In this document: one piece after another, positions 35,735-46,877 of the stretch
Numbering within the stretch: the first letter of the stretch is position 1
Layout: each line of letters opens with the position of its first letter
Origin: Naegleria lovaniensis
Lineage: Eukaryota; Heterolobosea; Eutetramitea; Acrasida; Naegleriidae
DNA length: 49,706 nucleotides
Direction: 5' to 3'
NCBI RefSeq assembly: GCF_003324165.1
Contig: NW_025407898.1
Location: 1-49,706, forward strand
Translations under genes and position numbers: made by a program
Notes under the pieces: model-generated
Databases searched by the model: none
What the model saw: only the letters and a program-made list of their open reading frames with translations
Told to the model about the DNA's origin: nothing

Positions 35735-36573
35735 TTCCTCTCAGTAGGATTTTTAAAAAGATTCAATATAACAATATATAATTTGTTTTTAATATCAATT
35801 AGTCCCACGCAGAGAGGAAGGAGGTATTAAGCGAAAGATTTCTTGTTGTTATAGTGGATATCGAGATGACCCCTATTTTTGTACTAAAAAATCAGGTCCT
35901 GTGGTGATTGACCATCCTCAAAAATTTTCGTTTAATGATCAAAACTTGAATATTTCCATCAATTAAGATATAAGGAAGTAAGGCGCTGCTGTTTCGTTCG
36001 AGCTGAATGTGAAAATAAGCAAATATTTTGTGCGTCCAAGTTGGTGATATGTAACTCTTGAAGTTGGTCATGATTCAAATATGGATGAGCAAAAGTCGGT
36101 ATTCCCTCGAAATTGGATACCGTTAACGTTGATTGAAGAGTCGTTTCGTGATATGTTGGTCTTGAACAGCTTCCATGATGGATCTCCAAAGTAATTGTTG
36201 CTGTGAACCACACTTTTGATGATTATACACCCTCAATAAAATCAGCCATAATTCATTGATGCTGTTTTCATCATGGATGGAATATTGAATTATCGTTGTT
36301 GAGTCCTATCCCGAAACATTGTTATGGAATCTTAATGCGAGTGAGTCTTTTTGATGACTGAATCATTGAAATTGAGTTGAGTTTCTATTGTAGTTGTGAG
36401 TGATGAAAGTTGCTACTGTTCTACATTATCATCATAAAATGTATACCAGACACAAATGAACATTGAATTCATTTAAGACGATAGAGGGAGGTGTGTTCTT
36501 GTTTTTCTGTGTTTAGCTTCATTCAATGAAAAGGGTTGTATTGATCATGATGAGATTGGATCTAAACAATGCT
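35732..36573 (+). repeat. 842-bp subtelomeric repeat, copy A
   Basis: From GGATTCCTCTCAGTAGGATT to CTAAACAATGCT, this block recurs at 46878-47722 in the same orientation with few substitutions and small indels. It contains no intact gene. A minus-strand frame (about 36213-35959) encodes a short Thr-rich peptide shared by both copies (TATITLEIHHGSCSRPTY), perhaps a relic exon. A 2-bp difference near 36209 changes that frame between copies. Confidence 0.92.
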
Positions 36574-36597
36574 ACAAACATAATTAGATGAAATACA

Positions 36598-36722
36598 AAG
36601 AATTCAATGTTCTGTTACTTAGTGGTCGATACGGTTGATAAATGTTGCTTTCAAATTAACTACGTTCAAACCGGTATTGGCTCATTCCTATCATTAAAAA
36701 CAGAGAACACAAGAAGAAGCAA
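36598..36722 (+). repeat. Dispersed 120-bp repeat, copy 2
   Basis: Same orientation and near-identical to 30191-30313. It differs by a few substitutions and short indels, for example TTGTTTAAATG versus TTGATAAATG. Confidence 0.85.
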
Positions 36723-36790
36723 ATACAACGTTCAAAAAGAGCCACAGTATTTTGGAGTTGATTATTACTAGATTTAAATTTTACTCTGAA

Positions 36791-39700
36791 CTATTGAAAA
36801 ATTGTTAGAATGAGTAAAAAGAACATGGTAATGAAACAAGTAATACCAATTAAAGGCGTCCTTAAAGTAGATGCAACATCGGAACTAGCAGTAATAATTC
36901 TTGGTTCCACTTGAACGACAAACAAACTGCTGGAAACACCGGTGTCTGTTACTGCTCTCACATTTCGAGAAGGATTCAACACGACGTTCAGTCCAGTGTT
37001 TGATTGAACAAAACACGAGCTAGAAGTATTCGAATACTTGTATGGGAACATGGAAGGTATAAGTCGGAATGAAAAGCCATACAACGCATTCACGCCAGGA
37101 AACGGATACAAAATAGTTTCAACTTCAGAATTGGCTGCTCGATTCGTAATGATTGGTTTCCAAACATCCATTGTAGCAGCATTGAATTGAGAACATCCAT
37201 ATTCATGGTTTTCGGGATCATACGAAATGGTGGCTCTGAATTCTTTAAAGCAACACAAATAAGCCTCGTTCACAACGAGACGGTTATTCGGTCCGAGAGT
37301 GGATGAAGTTGTTTGAACTTGAGCAAAGACTCTCTCGCCCGATTTGAATGTTGTTTTGGGCGACCAATCTCCCGAGGCCAGGTACATTGTGGTTTTAAGG
37401 GTGAAATTCTTTTCAGAAGGACCAATAACTAGCATGTAATCGATTTTGAGTGGTATGAACATAGTGGCCTCATCCAACACTCCCTCTCGCTTTAACACTG
37501 CTCGGAAAAAGGTGAGAGCTCTGAAATCACTCACTTTTGTATTGGAGTGCATCTGGATTTGATAAAACCAACTTGGTGCATTTCGATACCAAAAAGTACT
37601 CTCTCTGACTTGATAGATGTAATTAGTATTGGTTGTGTTATGGAAAGAGAATGAGTGGAGAGTGGCATTTGTTGTTTTAAGGACCATTTTGACATTTAAC
37701 ACACCAGTTGAGGAATTGGTTGAAAACTCCTGAGGATACAAATTCACAGAGTAGGGCAACAAGGTGGAAAACTCGTCAAATGAAGAAAAAACGGTGGTTG
37801 TTAGTTTGATAAAGACTATTTGTGAAGTGGTGAATTGGTACGCTCTACAAAATCCGCCATTGTTCAAACCCATTTCATCCAAGTAATAGAGAGATAACGG
37901 AATGGTTAACTTGATCACATCCCCCAACATTTCCTTTTTCACCAATGAGTTCTCAATTAATTGGTCCAAAGTAAATATTGGTGAAGAGTAGGCACGACGA
38001 CATGGTTCCACCATGTCTATTACGGTCAAGTTCATTCGTTGACCACCTTGAACGGAGCAAGAATGAGTGTCAAAAGAAGAATCTCCTAACAATGCTAAAT
38101 GAATGAATTCCACATTGGGATCCAAAGAAAAGTTGTATGAAAATTGAATTCCATCTTCGACGACGTGTGAGGAAATTTGAGGATTGGGTGCTCCAATCGA
38201 ATTGGAATCCCAACATGTTTCTTCACATTGAACACCACGAAATCCATCTTGACACATACAGCTATCTGGACCCACACAAGCACCTCTACCACTACACACA
38301 GATGTTGTATCATTTTGTAAATAGCCCCAACAAACAGCATGCTCACACTGACTTCCGCTATATCCTGAACAGCACAAGCACACGTCCCTGGAGGTACATG
38401 CTCCTCTGGACGAGCATGCATTTGTTCCGCTAAGTCCAAAACAAATGGGCTCGCATCCACTTTTATCACTTTTTAAGGCAAATCCAGGTGAACATGTAGG
38501 GTTCAATCTTCTGATTCTGTTACTACCTGTAAACAATAACGATCCTTGCGGAGTGAAGGTAAAAGCCCAAGGAGAGCCCATGAGAGCATCAGTTGCAAGT
38601 CCTCCATCACCAGAAAATCCAGGCTGACCATTACCTGTGAAACGAAAGAGCCGTTCATGTAGGTTAACTACAAGTTGATTAAGTCAAACTTCAACTTACC
38701 AGCAACAGTTTTGATGATACCTCCTGTGGTAATCTTTCTTATAGCACCAGTAACTCCAAAAAACACTTCTCCTGTGAAAGGAGAAACTACCACATAGGTA
38801 GGATGAGAAATTTGAGCAGATGTGGCTGGTCCATTGTCACCAGTATGTCCTTTGATACCATTACCTGCAATGGTTGAGATGTAACCGTTTCTATCAATTT
38901 TTCGAATTCTATTATTAACACTGTCAGCAATGAATAGCTCACCAACATGATAAAACGCATGCAACGGGTCGGAGAAAAGAGCATCACGAGCTAATCCTCC
39001 ATCACCTCCGTATCCTTGCACGCCGGTACCTGGTTTTGAAAAAAGATTAAGAAAGTCAAGATATATTTCACACAATCTCTTACCTGCAATTGTTTCAATA
39101 ATACCATCCGTTCTAATTCGTCTAATTCGTTGATTACCTGCATCTGCTACATAGGCCTCTCCTGACGCAAAGGTATGAAGTCCCCATGGTGTAGTGAACG
39201 TGGCGCTTATGGCAGGAATGTTGTCACCAGTATAGCCTTGTGCACCAGTTCCTGTAGAATGAATTCAATATATTACATTGTCCAGATCATATCAATAGTA
39301 ACAATTCCACTTACCAGCAATTGTTGAAATGATACCAGAGGCATTGATTTTTCTAACTCTGTGGTTGAGACAATCTGAAAAATAAAGCTCTTGAGTCTCT
39401 TCAACATAGTACGATGTTCTTGCATTTGCTATTTGAGCAAAGGTTGCAGGAATCCCGTCTCCATAAAACCCTTGCACACCGTTGCCTGCATGTACAAAAC
39501 CATGATCATGATAGCATAGAGTTAATATTTGTGATAATATCACTTACCTGCAATGGTTGTAACGATTCCATTTGGAGCTATTTTTCTGATTCTTTGGTTT
39601 CCTAGATCCACCACATAGATGTCTCCAGATTGTGAAACGGAAACACCACGAGGGTCCCAAAAAGAGGTACTTATGGCCAAATTTCCGTCGCCGTTAAACC

Positions 39701-39815
39701 CATCAGCACCTGTACCAGCAATGGTTTCAACAGTGTAGTATACTTCTTGGCCGGATACAAAACTAATTTGAACTAGCCAACTTGTGGCGAGTAAGAATAA
39801 CAAGAGTTCTTTCAT
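36791..39815 (-). CDS. Secreted NHL-repeat and EGF protein with C-terminal anchor
   Basis: Five exons on the minus strand (39815-39548, 39485-39315, 39251-39084, 39029-38700, 38634-36791) give 926 residues. A signal peptide (LLLFLLATSWLVQISFVSG) precedes about six NHL-type propeller blades, each opening with a GTG/GNG-x-Q-G-x-x-GDG or GTGADGFNGDG motif and carrying VDLGNQRIRKI-like strands. Every intron is phase 1 and lies just before a GxG motif, so the blade exons are symmetrical modules. After the propeller come two EGF-like units (CSSRGACTSRDVCLCCSGYSG, CSGRGACVGPDSCMCQDGF), then a long domain with no recognised family. A hydrophobic C-terminus (LIGITCFITMFFLLILTIF) suggests a GPI signal or a tail anchor. 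NHL propellers bind proteins, RNA or sugars; an extracellular one probably binds a ligand or matrix. Introns are 49-65 bp, among the shortest here. Confidence 0.87.
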
Positions 39816-40448
39816 ACGATTAATAACTTATTTTGTTTTTTTTGTCTGTGTCCACAGATGAGATGAACTAGGGAGAACAATTTTATGAGAAATTCACTAC
39901 CTGGTGCCCAAAATATCAGTTGTCGAGGGAGCTACTTTCCAAAAGTAGGACCTGTCACTTGTTATCTTTTAAAACAAGTAAGTGCCTGAAGCTTGGTAAT
40001 AGGTATTTTGTCTGAATAACATCACACTGGAAAGATAATTTTAGGTACCAAAAACCGTAAAGTCTTCCATACATTCACCTCAAATCGCTTGATGACATTC
40101 ACAACAATTTAATAATGGCAACTTTCACAAACTACCAAACGCTCAGTTTCATTCGAATAGTTACCAACGTTTGATTATGATGTAATATTTTTGTTTATCA
40201 TTAGGGCATGAAGAACACGAGACGGTACACAATGAGACGAGGTGACAGATAATGGCATATAAACATACTTTTTTTGGGACTGTCTGATCTCAATAACTAC
40301 TTATCAAAAAAATGTGGATGGGTTTATTTGTTGGGTTGGTAGTTGTGGTTTTGGTTTGGGTTGTTGTCTGGGTTTTGGGTAGGTTTGGTCCATTAAACAA
40401 AATAGGTATGTATGCCATTATGTGTAATCCCGTTTCAGAGGAGAACAA
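39816..40448. other. Intergenic region with a T/G-rich tract
   Basis: About 630 bp without a gene. At 40320-40388 a T/G-rich stretch (GGTTTATTTGTTGGGTTGG...GGGTTTTGGGTAGG) resembles decayed telomeric repeat. The rest is AT-rich and includes the start region of the NHL gene. Confidence 0.55.
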
Positions 40449-43400
40449 TCAAGGTTTAGGCGCTCCTGTACTCCCTGCGTTGCTTGGAGTGCTTTGAGGT
40501 GATTGCGGCACTGAAGAGGTTCCTCCTCCTATTGACGGAGTTGTTGGCAAGCTCGTTGTGGGTTGCAATTCTGTAGTAGATCCTCCTGTGGTTAAGCTCT
40601 TTTGTTTCTTGAAATATTTAACACATCCCCAAATACCACCACCTCCAGCTAGTAAGGCAATGACAGAGACAATAAGACCAGCAATTGGAACAATAATAGC
40701 AACCAAATCAACTACTCCTAAACCTGAGTTAGGAACGACCTTAAATTCAAAAACAGATTCTGCTTCCATATTTCCCTTATCCACAACATAGAACTTGAAT
40801 TTGTTTGTGCTTTGTTCTGAAGCTTTTCCTTTGAGAATATAATTCATTTCATCAAATTTTACCCAACTTGGAAGTGCTTGACCTGTTTCTAAGGCTGCCT
40901 TATAAACCAAGCTCTCACCATCTGGATCTGTGAAAATATCTTTTCCTACTGGAATACTGAATTCCTTATCAACCTGTACTGACTGATCAAGCATCTTACT
41001 TTTAACGTAGGGAGATCTATTGTAAATAATAGTAGAAGGAACGCTTGCTGTTTGAGCGAAACCATTGGAAACGCTGATTTGATAGGATGGTGTCTGTTCT
41101 GCGGTACCAGTATGTACAAATTTCACTATACCTTCCTTCACTTGTAATTGAGAAAAGTTTGTGACCACACTCACTGCAGGGCTATGCACCTCAAATCTTC
41201 CATACCTTAAATTACTTATGGTGAAATATATTTGAGCGTCACTGGCAGATGAATCCGTTGCTAAAAGGTCATTTGAAGTAACTGTTGTGGTTTGTCCTTG
41301 TGATACCAGAATCTTATTGTTAATAATGACAGGGATGGACTTGTCACAAAATTGACCAGAATATCCGGCGTTACAAGTACAGGTGTCAACGTCGGTGCAT
41401 AACCCTCTTCCGTTACAAACTAATGATGTGACATTTTGTGGAATTCCATTACATTTGGGCAATTCACAATATTTACCACCCCAGTTTGTGTCACATCGAC
41501 AAATGTCAACTCCATCACATGACCCATGTCCATTACAAACACTTAATGATCCTTGGATATACCCATTACATTTTGGCATGTCACAATACTGTCCACCATA
41601 ATTGGAATTGCAACTACAGGTATTGACATTATCACATGATCCGTGTCCATTACAAACAAGTGCAGTCATGTTCTGTAAAACTCCATTACATTTAGGAACC
41701 TGACAATATTGTCCACCCCAATTTGTGTCACATCTACATAAATCAACATCATCACACGAGCCATGACCATTGCAAACATTCGCTGCGCCTTGAAGAATGC
41801 CGTTACATTTTGGAATTACACAATTCGATCCTCCATAATTTGCCGTGCACTGACAAACGTTATTGTCAACACAGGTTCCTTTTGAAGGTCCTCCGCATGC
41901 ATTGGAACCGTAATTTCCGAAGCATGTCACTTTAAAATCAATCACAGCAGGCTGAGGGTCCGTGTACAAATCTCCTTCACCAACTCCATCTCTAATGTAG
42001 AAATGAAATGATGGAGCTGATAAGCTTGTAGAAACAAATCGAACTTGTGAAGCATTAATATGATGTTGAGTAAATGAAGTAATTGAAATTCCTGGTGCTG
42101 TGACCATCTCAAAGTATCCATGTTGCAGGTTACTCACAGTATAAGTGATTGTGTCGTTTTCAGAGTCAACAGATAACATATTTAGATTAGACACAATGAC
42201 TGATTGTTTTGCCTTGCTCTCAAGTTGGTTAACGACATTCCATGGTCGTGTGTTCAATGAATATTGCCTTGAATACACTCCCCAGTCATCTCCATCTTGT
42301 CCCATACTGGTCCATAATGCAAGAAAGTTATTATTCCTTGTCTGAACTATGTGATTCACATACTGAGTATCGGCAATGTAAGTATTCATTTTATAAATAG
42401 GTCCTAATGACGTTCCTGAAGTGTCATATCTTCTAAAAAAGCATCCCAATCCATTTCCATCATCTCCAGTCCATGCCACAATAATTTCTCCTGTGCCGTA
42501 AGTGAAAGAAAGTACGGCAAGACCTTCATGACTATATGAAGTTGAATAGGTCGCTATGGTAAAGTCATGTACTAAAATGTTGCCATTGGCATCAAAGATT
42601 TTTCCAATGACTCTGGGACCTCCTTCAGTATCCAAACTCACCCAAACAATGATAAATCCTCCATTCTTTAAGAAACTAATGGCAGGTTTTGATTGCTCGT
42701 TTTGTTGTTGTAGGTTGACTAGTATTTCAGTTCCAAGAGGATTGCCATTAGAATCGAATCGTTGAGCAGCAATACCATAAGAGCTTCCGTCATTCGTGTC
42801 ACTTTGCCATGCTATTACAAAGTTATTATTGAATGGACTTACTGTAACTGACGGACCACAGATACATGGTTTACTTCCAAAGTTTTTAGTATTCACTTTG
42901 AAAGCTGAACCCGAAGTGTTGCCATTGGAATCGAAACGTTGAGCATAAACTTCAAATACGTTTGAGGTTATTCTAAACCAACTGATGACAAAACCTCCAC
43001 CACTCATGGCAGCAACATGAGGAACTTCTCCCACATTGGAATTCACTAGAGTTTCAGAAGAGGATCCAACTTTATCTCCGTTTAAATCGAATCTTTGATA
43101 GTACACATAAGTACTACCAGCAGCATTGTCATATGGTTGACCGTTCAACGAATAACTAGTCCATGTAATCACAAAACCTCCGTTTGTAAGCTTTGCAATC
43201 TCTGGAAATGCTTGATACGATGTTGTTATAGTGTTCACAAGTTGTGGTGTAGAAACATCTCCATTAGGATAATATTTTCGAAGGTAGATATCCCATCCGC
43301 TACCAGTGATTTGTTCAAAACTCATCCAAACAATCACAGTCATGCCGTTGTCTAATTGAACACCTCTAGCTTCAGTCTGCTTGTTGGTAGTATAGGTATT

Positions 43401-43676
43401 CACTCGATATTCACTTCCAACAGGTCTGTAATCGTATTCAAGATTGGATGCGAATGATTTTCGAGTTTCCTTCACAGCCATGGATAAATGAATTTTCTTG
43501 GATACATCATCGTCCTGGTTGGAATGATGAAAAACAGTGGTGCCTTGTAAAACGATCAAAGAAAATGAGAACACTCCAAGCAAGACCAACCACAATTTCG
43601 AAAGAAAGATTTTCTTGTTCAGAAAAACACGATGAGCTTCTTCATCGTAACAAGTATTACCACTCAAAAGAGACAT
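40449..43676 (-). CDS. Cadherin-like/EGF single-span surface protein
   Basis: A single exon of 1075 residues starting at the ATG at 43676. A hydrophobic segment near residues 25-47 (LWLVLLGVFSFSLIVLQG) is a signal anchor or an uncleaved signal. Residues about 90-470 hold repeats of the form NGGFVITW...YYQRFDLNGDKVG and GGGFVISW...YAQRFDSNGNTSG, like those in bacterial adhesins. A CSPG/cadherin-like unit follows (TYTVSNLQHGYFE), then five EGF-like units with near-identical cores (CNGHGSCDDVDLCRCDTNWGG). After them come a second CSPG-like unit, a dystroglycan-type cadherin domain (PWDG-like DPDGESLVYKA, LPSWVKFD), one membrane span near 1000-1025 (VVDLVAIIVPIAGLIVSVIALLAG) and a Ser/Thr/Pro-rich cytoplasmic tail. 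It is probably an adhesion or recognition receptor. The absence of introns in a 3.2-kb gene and the bacterial-looking N-terminal repeats hint at possible lateral origin, which is inference. Confidence 0.85.
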   Translation of the reverse strand: MSLLSGNTCYDEEAHRVFLNKKIFLSKLWLVLLGVFSFSLIVLQGTTVFHHSNQDDDVSKKIHLSMAVKETRKSFASNLEYDYRPVGSEYRVNTYTTNKQTEARGVQLDNGMTVIVWMSFEQITGSGWDIYLRKYYPNGDVSTPQLVNTITTSYQAFPEIAKLTNGGFVITWTSYSLNGQPYDNAAGSTYVYYQRFDLNGDKVGSSSETLVNSNVGEVPHVAAMSGGGFVISWFRITSNVFEVYAQRFDSNGNTSGSAFKVNTKNFGSKPCICGPSVTVSPFNNNFVIAWQSDTNDGSSYGIAAQRFDSNGNPLGTEILVNLQQQNEQSKPAISFLKNGGFIIVWVSLDTEGGPRVIGKIFDANGNILVHDFTIATYSTSYSHEGLAVLSFTYGTGEIIVAWTGDDGNGLGCFFRRYDTSGTSLGPIYKMNTYIADTQYVNHIVQTRNNNFLALWTSMGQDGDDWGVYSRQYSLNTRPWNVVNQLESKAKQSVIVSNLNMLSVDSENDTITYTVSNLQHGYFEMVTAPGISITSFTQHHINASQVRFVSTSLSAPSFHFYIRDGVGEGDLYTDPQPAVIDFKVTCFGNYGSNACGGPSKGTCVDNNVCQCTANYGGSNCVIPKCNGILQGAANVCNGHGSCDDVDLCRCDTNWGGQYCQVPKCNGVLQNMTALVCNGHGSCDNVNTCSCNSNYGGQYCDMPKCNGYIQGSLSVCNGHGSCDGVDICRCDTNWGGKYCELPKCNGIPQNVTSLVCNGRGLCTDVDTCTCNAGYSGQFCDKSIPVIINNKILVSQGQTTTVTSNDLLATDSSASDAQIYFTISNLRYGRFEVHSPAVSVVTNFSQLQVKEGIVKFVHTGTAEQTPSYQISVSNGFAQTASVPSTIIYNRSPYVKSKMLDQSVQVDKEFSIPVGKDIFTDPDGESLVYKAALETGQALPSWVKFDEMNYILKGKASEQSTNKFKFYVVDKGNMEAESVFEFKVVPNSGLGVVDLVAIIVPIAGLIVSVIALLAGGGGIWGCVKYFKKQKSLTTGGSTTELQPTTSLPTTPSIGGGTSSVPQSPQSTPSNAGSTGAPKP
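41360..41880 (-). repeat. Tandem EGF-coding repeats within the cadherin-like gene
   Basis: Units of roughly 110-120 bp recur here with high DNA similarity, each with CATTACA.TTTGG and CCATTACAAAC cores on the plus strand. They encode successive EGF modules. High similarity suggests recent duplication or gene conversion. Confidence 0.75.
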
Positions 43677-44400
43677 AAATGTGTTGCTACCAAGTGCCGT
43701 AAAATCAAAGAGTTTTTTTCTTGTGTCCTATTTATCTCATGTCTCACACACAACAGCGGTTGTTCTTGCTCATTTTGGAATGCATCAAATGTCAGATTAC
43801 ACGTCAGCAAAAAACTTTCCTAATGAATCAATTTATCAAGCTGTCTGCTGAGCAAGATTGAAAGCTCACTACAACCTACACCAAAGAAAATGATAGCTAC
43901 GCTCTCCAACCAATCAGAAAAAACACTGCCTTTGAACAACAGCACACGACCAAGAGTTGTTACACTTTGGCACCTTACACCTTACACTTAGTGTCAGTGC
44001 TGTTTGCATTTGACACTTGAGTGTAAGGTGCGAAATGGATGTTGATTGAAATGGAGGTACTAGTTTGTGAACATAACCATTCTACTTTGTGTTCATATAA
44101 AAAGGTCAATAACGAATCTATCAAACAAAAAAAAGGCATGATTTAATCTCATGCATCTACTTTCCTTACGTATATTAGCTTGGACCTTCGTATGAAAGGA
44201 GCTAGGAGGCACAAAAGATGATATGTTCCTTTCATTCATGATGATAGACTCAGCCGTTAAGAAGTATGACTACGAAACAAAAAGTGATTCCAGTTCCCTT
44301 AATTGTACCCTTCTGATTGCTTCAGCTTGACTTTTGCTGTTACCGTCATTCCCAAATCACTCAAATTCGATTACATCAGCCAACAACAGTGTTGAGCACC
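43677..44400. other. Subtelomeric non-coding region with a hairpin
   Basis: No gene is seen. At 43980-43996 and 44011-44028 the arms CCTTACACTTAGTGTCA and TGACACTTGAGTGTAAGG pair almost fully around a 14-base loop. The region before it includes promoter sequence of the cadherin-like gene. Confidence 0.55.
43980..44028 (+). repeat. Near-perfect inverted repeat (hairpin)
   Basis: Two arms of about 17 bases with one or two mismatches flank a 14-base spacer. A CCTTACAC unit is also duplicated directly before the left arm. No T-run follows, so it is not a simple terminator. Confidence 0.6.
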
Positions 44401-44591
44401 ATTCTCTTGTTCTTCTCACCGTTTTTGTAACAATTGAACAAAAGTACATGTCACTATGAAGAAAAGCTGGCAAGTTTCACTCCCCTGTTGAACCAAATGA
44501 AAATGTTTTCCTGTACTGCAATTGTTTTTCCTCAACATAAATCGTCTCTCAAGTTCATTCAGCAAGCTCTGACATCCTGTTCGACCACTTC

Positions 44592-44627
44592 GAGGGCCCT
44601 GACAAATCCGCAGCCAGAGCCCACGCA
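44592..44627 (+). repeat. GC-rich inverted motif, left copy
   Basis: A 36-base GC-rich segment beginning GAGGGCCCTGACAAATCCGC recurs inverted at 45235-45270 with a single mismatch. The flanks are less similar. Confidence 0.8.
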
Positions 44628-45234
44628 TCCTCAGCCGATCATGCAACTTCAGGATTCGACTGATCCTGATCCAAAAATAAAAATCCAGAAATCGCTGGAG
44701 CGGATCCTCCGCTTTTCCACTGAAAGTTGGAACAAATCGAAGTCGATGTTTTGTTGTCTTTGGAAGAAGACCGTTAGCACATCAATTCATGAGGCCTTGC
44801 AACATCACCAGAAGAGACAGCCAACACCACCCAGCAAGCATAGACCCAGCATTATTTCATCAGCATTGAATTTGTCCCAAAGTCACTTTACACCAGGACT
44901 TGTTCCGGTCCGAAGAAAACAAACAGCAAAAAGACCATCTCTATAATCATTGAAGACAAACAATTTAACAAACGACAGTCTTTGGTCTGTGAATACTTCT
45001 TGAAACTTGTCGCGAGTTCGACCGTTTCTACAAAACAAAACACCATCTGATCATTACTCTTTACTTGAAATCGACGAACAACCAAACCACTTGGTGGAGG
45101 AAGATCAATTCAGTTGTCGAATAACGAATTCATTAAAACGAAAGTTTTTATTGCAAAATCCTGATTTTTGGATTGAATCGGATCCACCGCCCTGCAGCCG
45201 TTTGAAAAATGAGAGCCGCTGGATCCGGTGCCAC

Positions 45235-45270
45235 TGCGTGGGCTCTGGCTGCGGATTTGTCCGGGCCCTC
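45235..45270 (-). repeat. GC-rich inverted motif, right copy
   Basis: This is the reverse complement of 44592-44627 apart from one base. About 610 bp separate the two arms. A weaker third relative lies at 34265-34301. Confidence 0.8.
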
Positions 45271-46877
45271 ACCACTTCATAACAATCTCTTTCAACGCCG
45301 TGTTGTATGGCGCAACATCAACTCAGAAAACAGGTGCTGAACGGTGGAACATTATTTGAACCACTTGCCTCACAACGCTTCACCTTAGAAGTCAGAGCGT
45401 GAGTCAATTCTTGGGTTTGGCTCCACCTACTCTTTTTTTTGAGCCATTTTAACGACTTTACTATCAAAAAAAAATTTTGATTTCAATAAGTCCTGTCCAC
45501 GGTCCGAAGTTAACTGCTGAGGACGAGATATACTCAAATCCTAGGCTAATTTTCATTTGCTTTCTAATGGTGTTGAAATTTCTAAGAGATGTGAAGTGGT
45601 TGTTGGGTTATTTCACTCTGAATTTTGAAGGTAAATTGGCCCAAAAAAAAATTTAATGTTGTAAATGAAGAGAGGATGATTATTTATTATCGGACTGGTA
45701 TTTCAAACTGTAAAACCAGAGAGAAGCAATGAAATTGGAACACAAGGTTTTTGAGGACTTGATTTGTTCTGAACGTAGTGAAGGGCAGGAATGTTTCGAT
45801 TGTAAACAATAAAAGAGTTTGGGTTGAGTATTCGAAATAATTTTCATGCTCAAAAAATTTTCTGCATACTAGTACTTCGTCTCCCTTTGCTTTGCTTACT
45901 GACTTGCTGTCATCATCCGTGGTTCTATTATTCTTTACTCTCATATTCAACCATATCATCTCATCAACGATACCACATATAACATAAAAGCAACTCAAAT
46001 AGCTTTCATCATGTGAAATATGTTCTTGTTGTCTGACACTTCCATTCATCAATTATTCACCACGGAACTCTTTTTTCTCCCGAGCCAACGACAACTGTTC
46101 TCGCATCATTCGAATTTGATTACTTTCAGTTTGTTTTCCACACTTTAGCATCGAACTCCATTAGCTATAGTACCTACAGCATTAACGTAATCTTAGCAAC
46201 GAGATGAATAACTCTTCCATTGGAGTATCAACTTCATTCGTTCTCAGCACTTGCCTGTTTATTTATTTATTGTAATATTAATTCGGAATGGTTGAACGAA
46301 CGTTATAGCATTCTCAACGTGAACTGACCAAGCCATGATATTATCTAATCTCTTCACAGAAATATCGTTATCCTATTCAGAAATTATGAAGAAAGTGTTG
46401 AACGATTGAACTAGTTTGCTGGATCTTGAGACGTATATTTTGTGGAACTACATTAGATTGGATTTCTAACGATATATCAACACCATTCCAGTTTTTTCCT
46501 CAGAGTGAAACAATATCAAAACGATAAGAAGAGCAATGGACAATATCAAGTTGCAACAAGAGTGTACAAGTAATCCACAACATTGGTCAACATGTAATCC
46601 TTCATCACGACACAAGTTGTTGTAGTGATTTTGAAGGGATTGAACAATATTCTTTGGCATCTATTTTAAAAAAGGACTGTATGGATGAGACAAGATTTCA
46701 TCATAGTTTGTTTGTTTCGTTGTGACAACAATTATCACTTGACGAACTTAATTGGGAATACTAATTAATCATTAATGCTTTTGATAATGAGAAGCTTGGC
46801 GTCATCATGGTACTATGAGTCCTTGACACAACCTTGAACAATAATTTTCCTCTTGCAATTGCCACTGATGCGGGTTT
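45271..46877. other. Gene-poor subtelomeric region
   Basis: AT-rich with many stops. Short open frames such as 45687-46052 minus show no family features, codon pattern or splice logic. Nothing further is recognised. Confidence 0.5.

Noticed and set aside
35959-36213. Minus-strand frame in repeat copy A as a gene
   Set aside because: It has no ATG, and a 2-bp difference between copies alters the frame, so it is at best a relic exon.
43980-44028. Hairpin as a transcription terminator
   Set aside because: There is no T-run after the stem, the setting is eukaryotic, and it lies upstream of a gene start.
44497-44946. Open frame of about 150 residues (MKMFSCTAIVF...) in the subtelomere
   Set aside because: It crosses the GC-rich inverted motif, has no recognised domain, and its Pro/Gln/Ser-rich content looks like chance coding of a GC-rich stretch.
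45687-46052. Minus-strand frame of 121 residues
   Set aside because: It has no family features, no splice sites that extend it and no codon pattern like the neighbouring genes.
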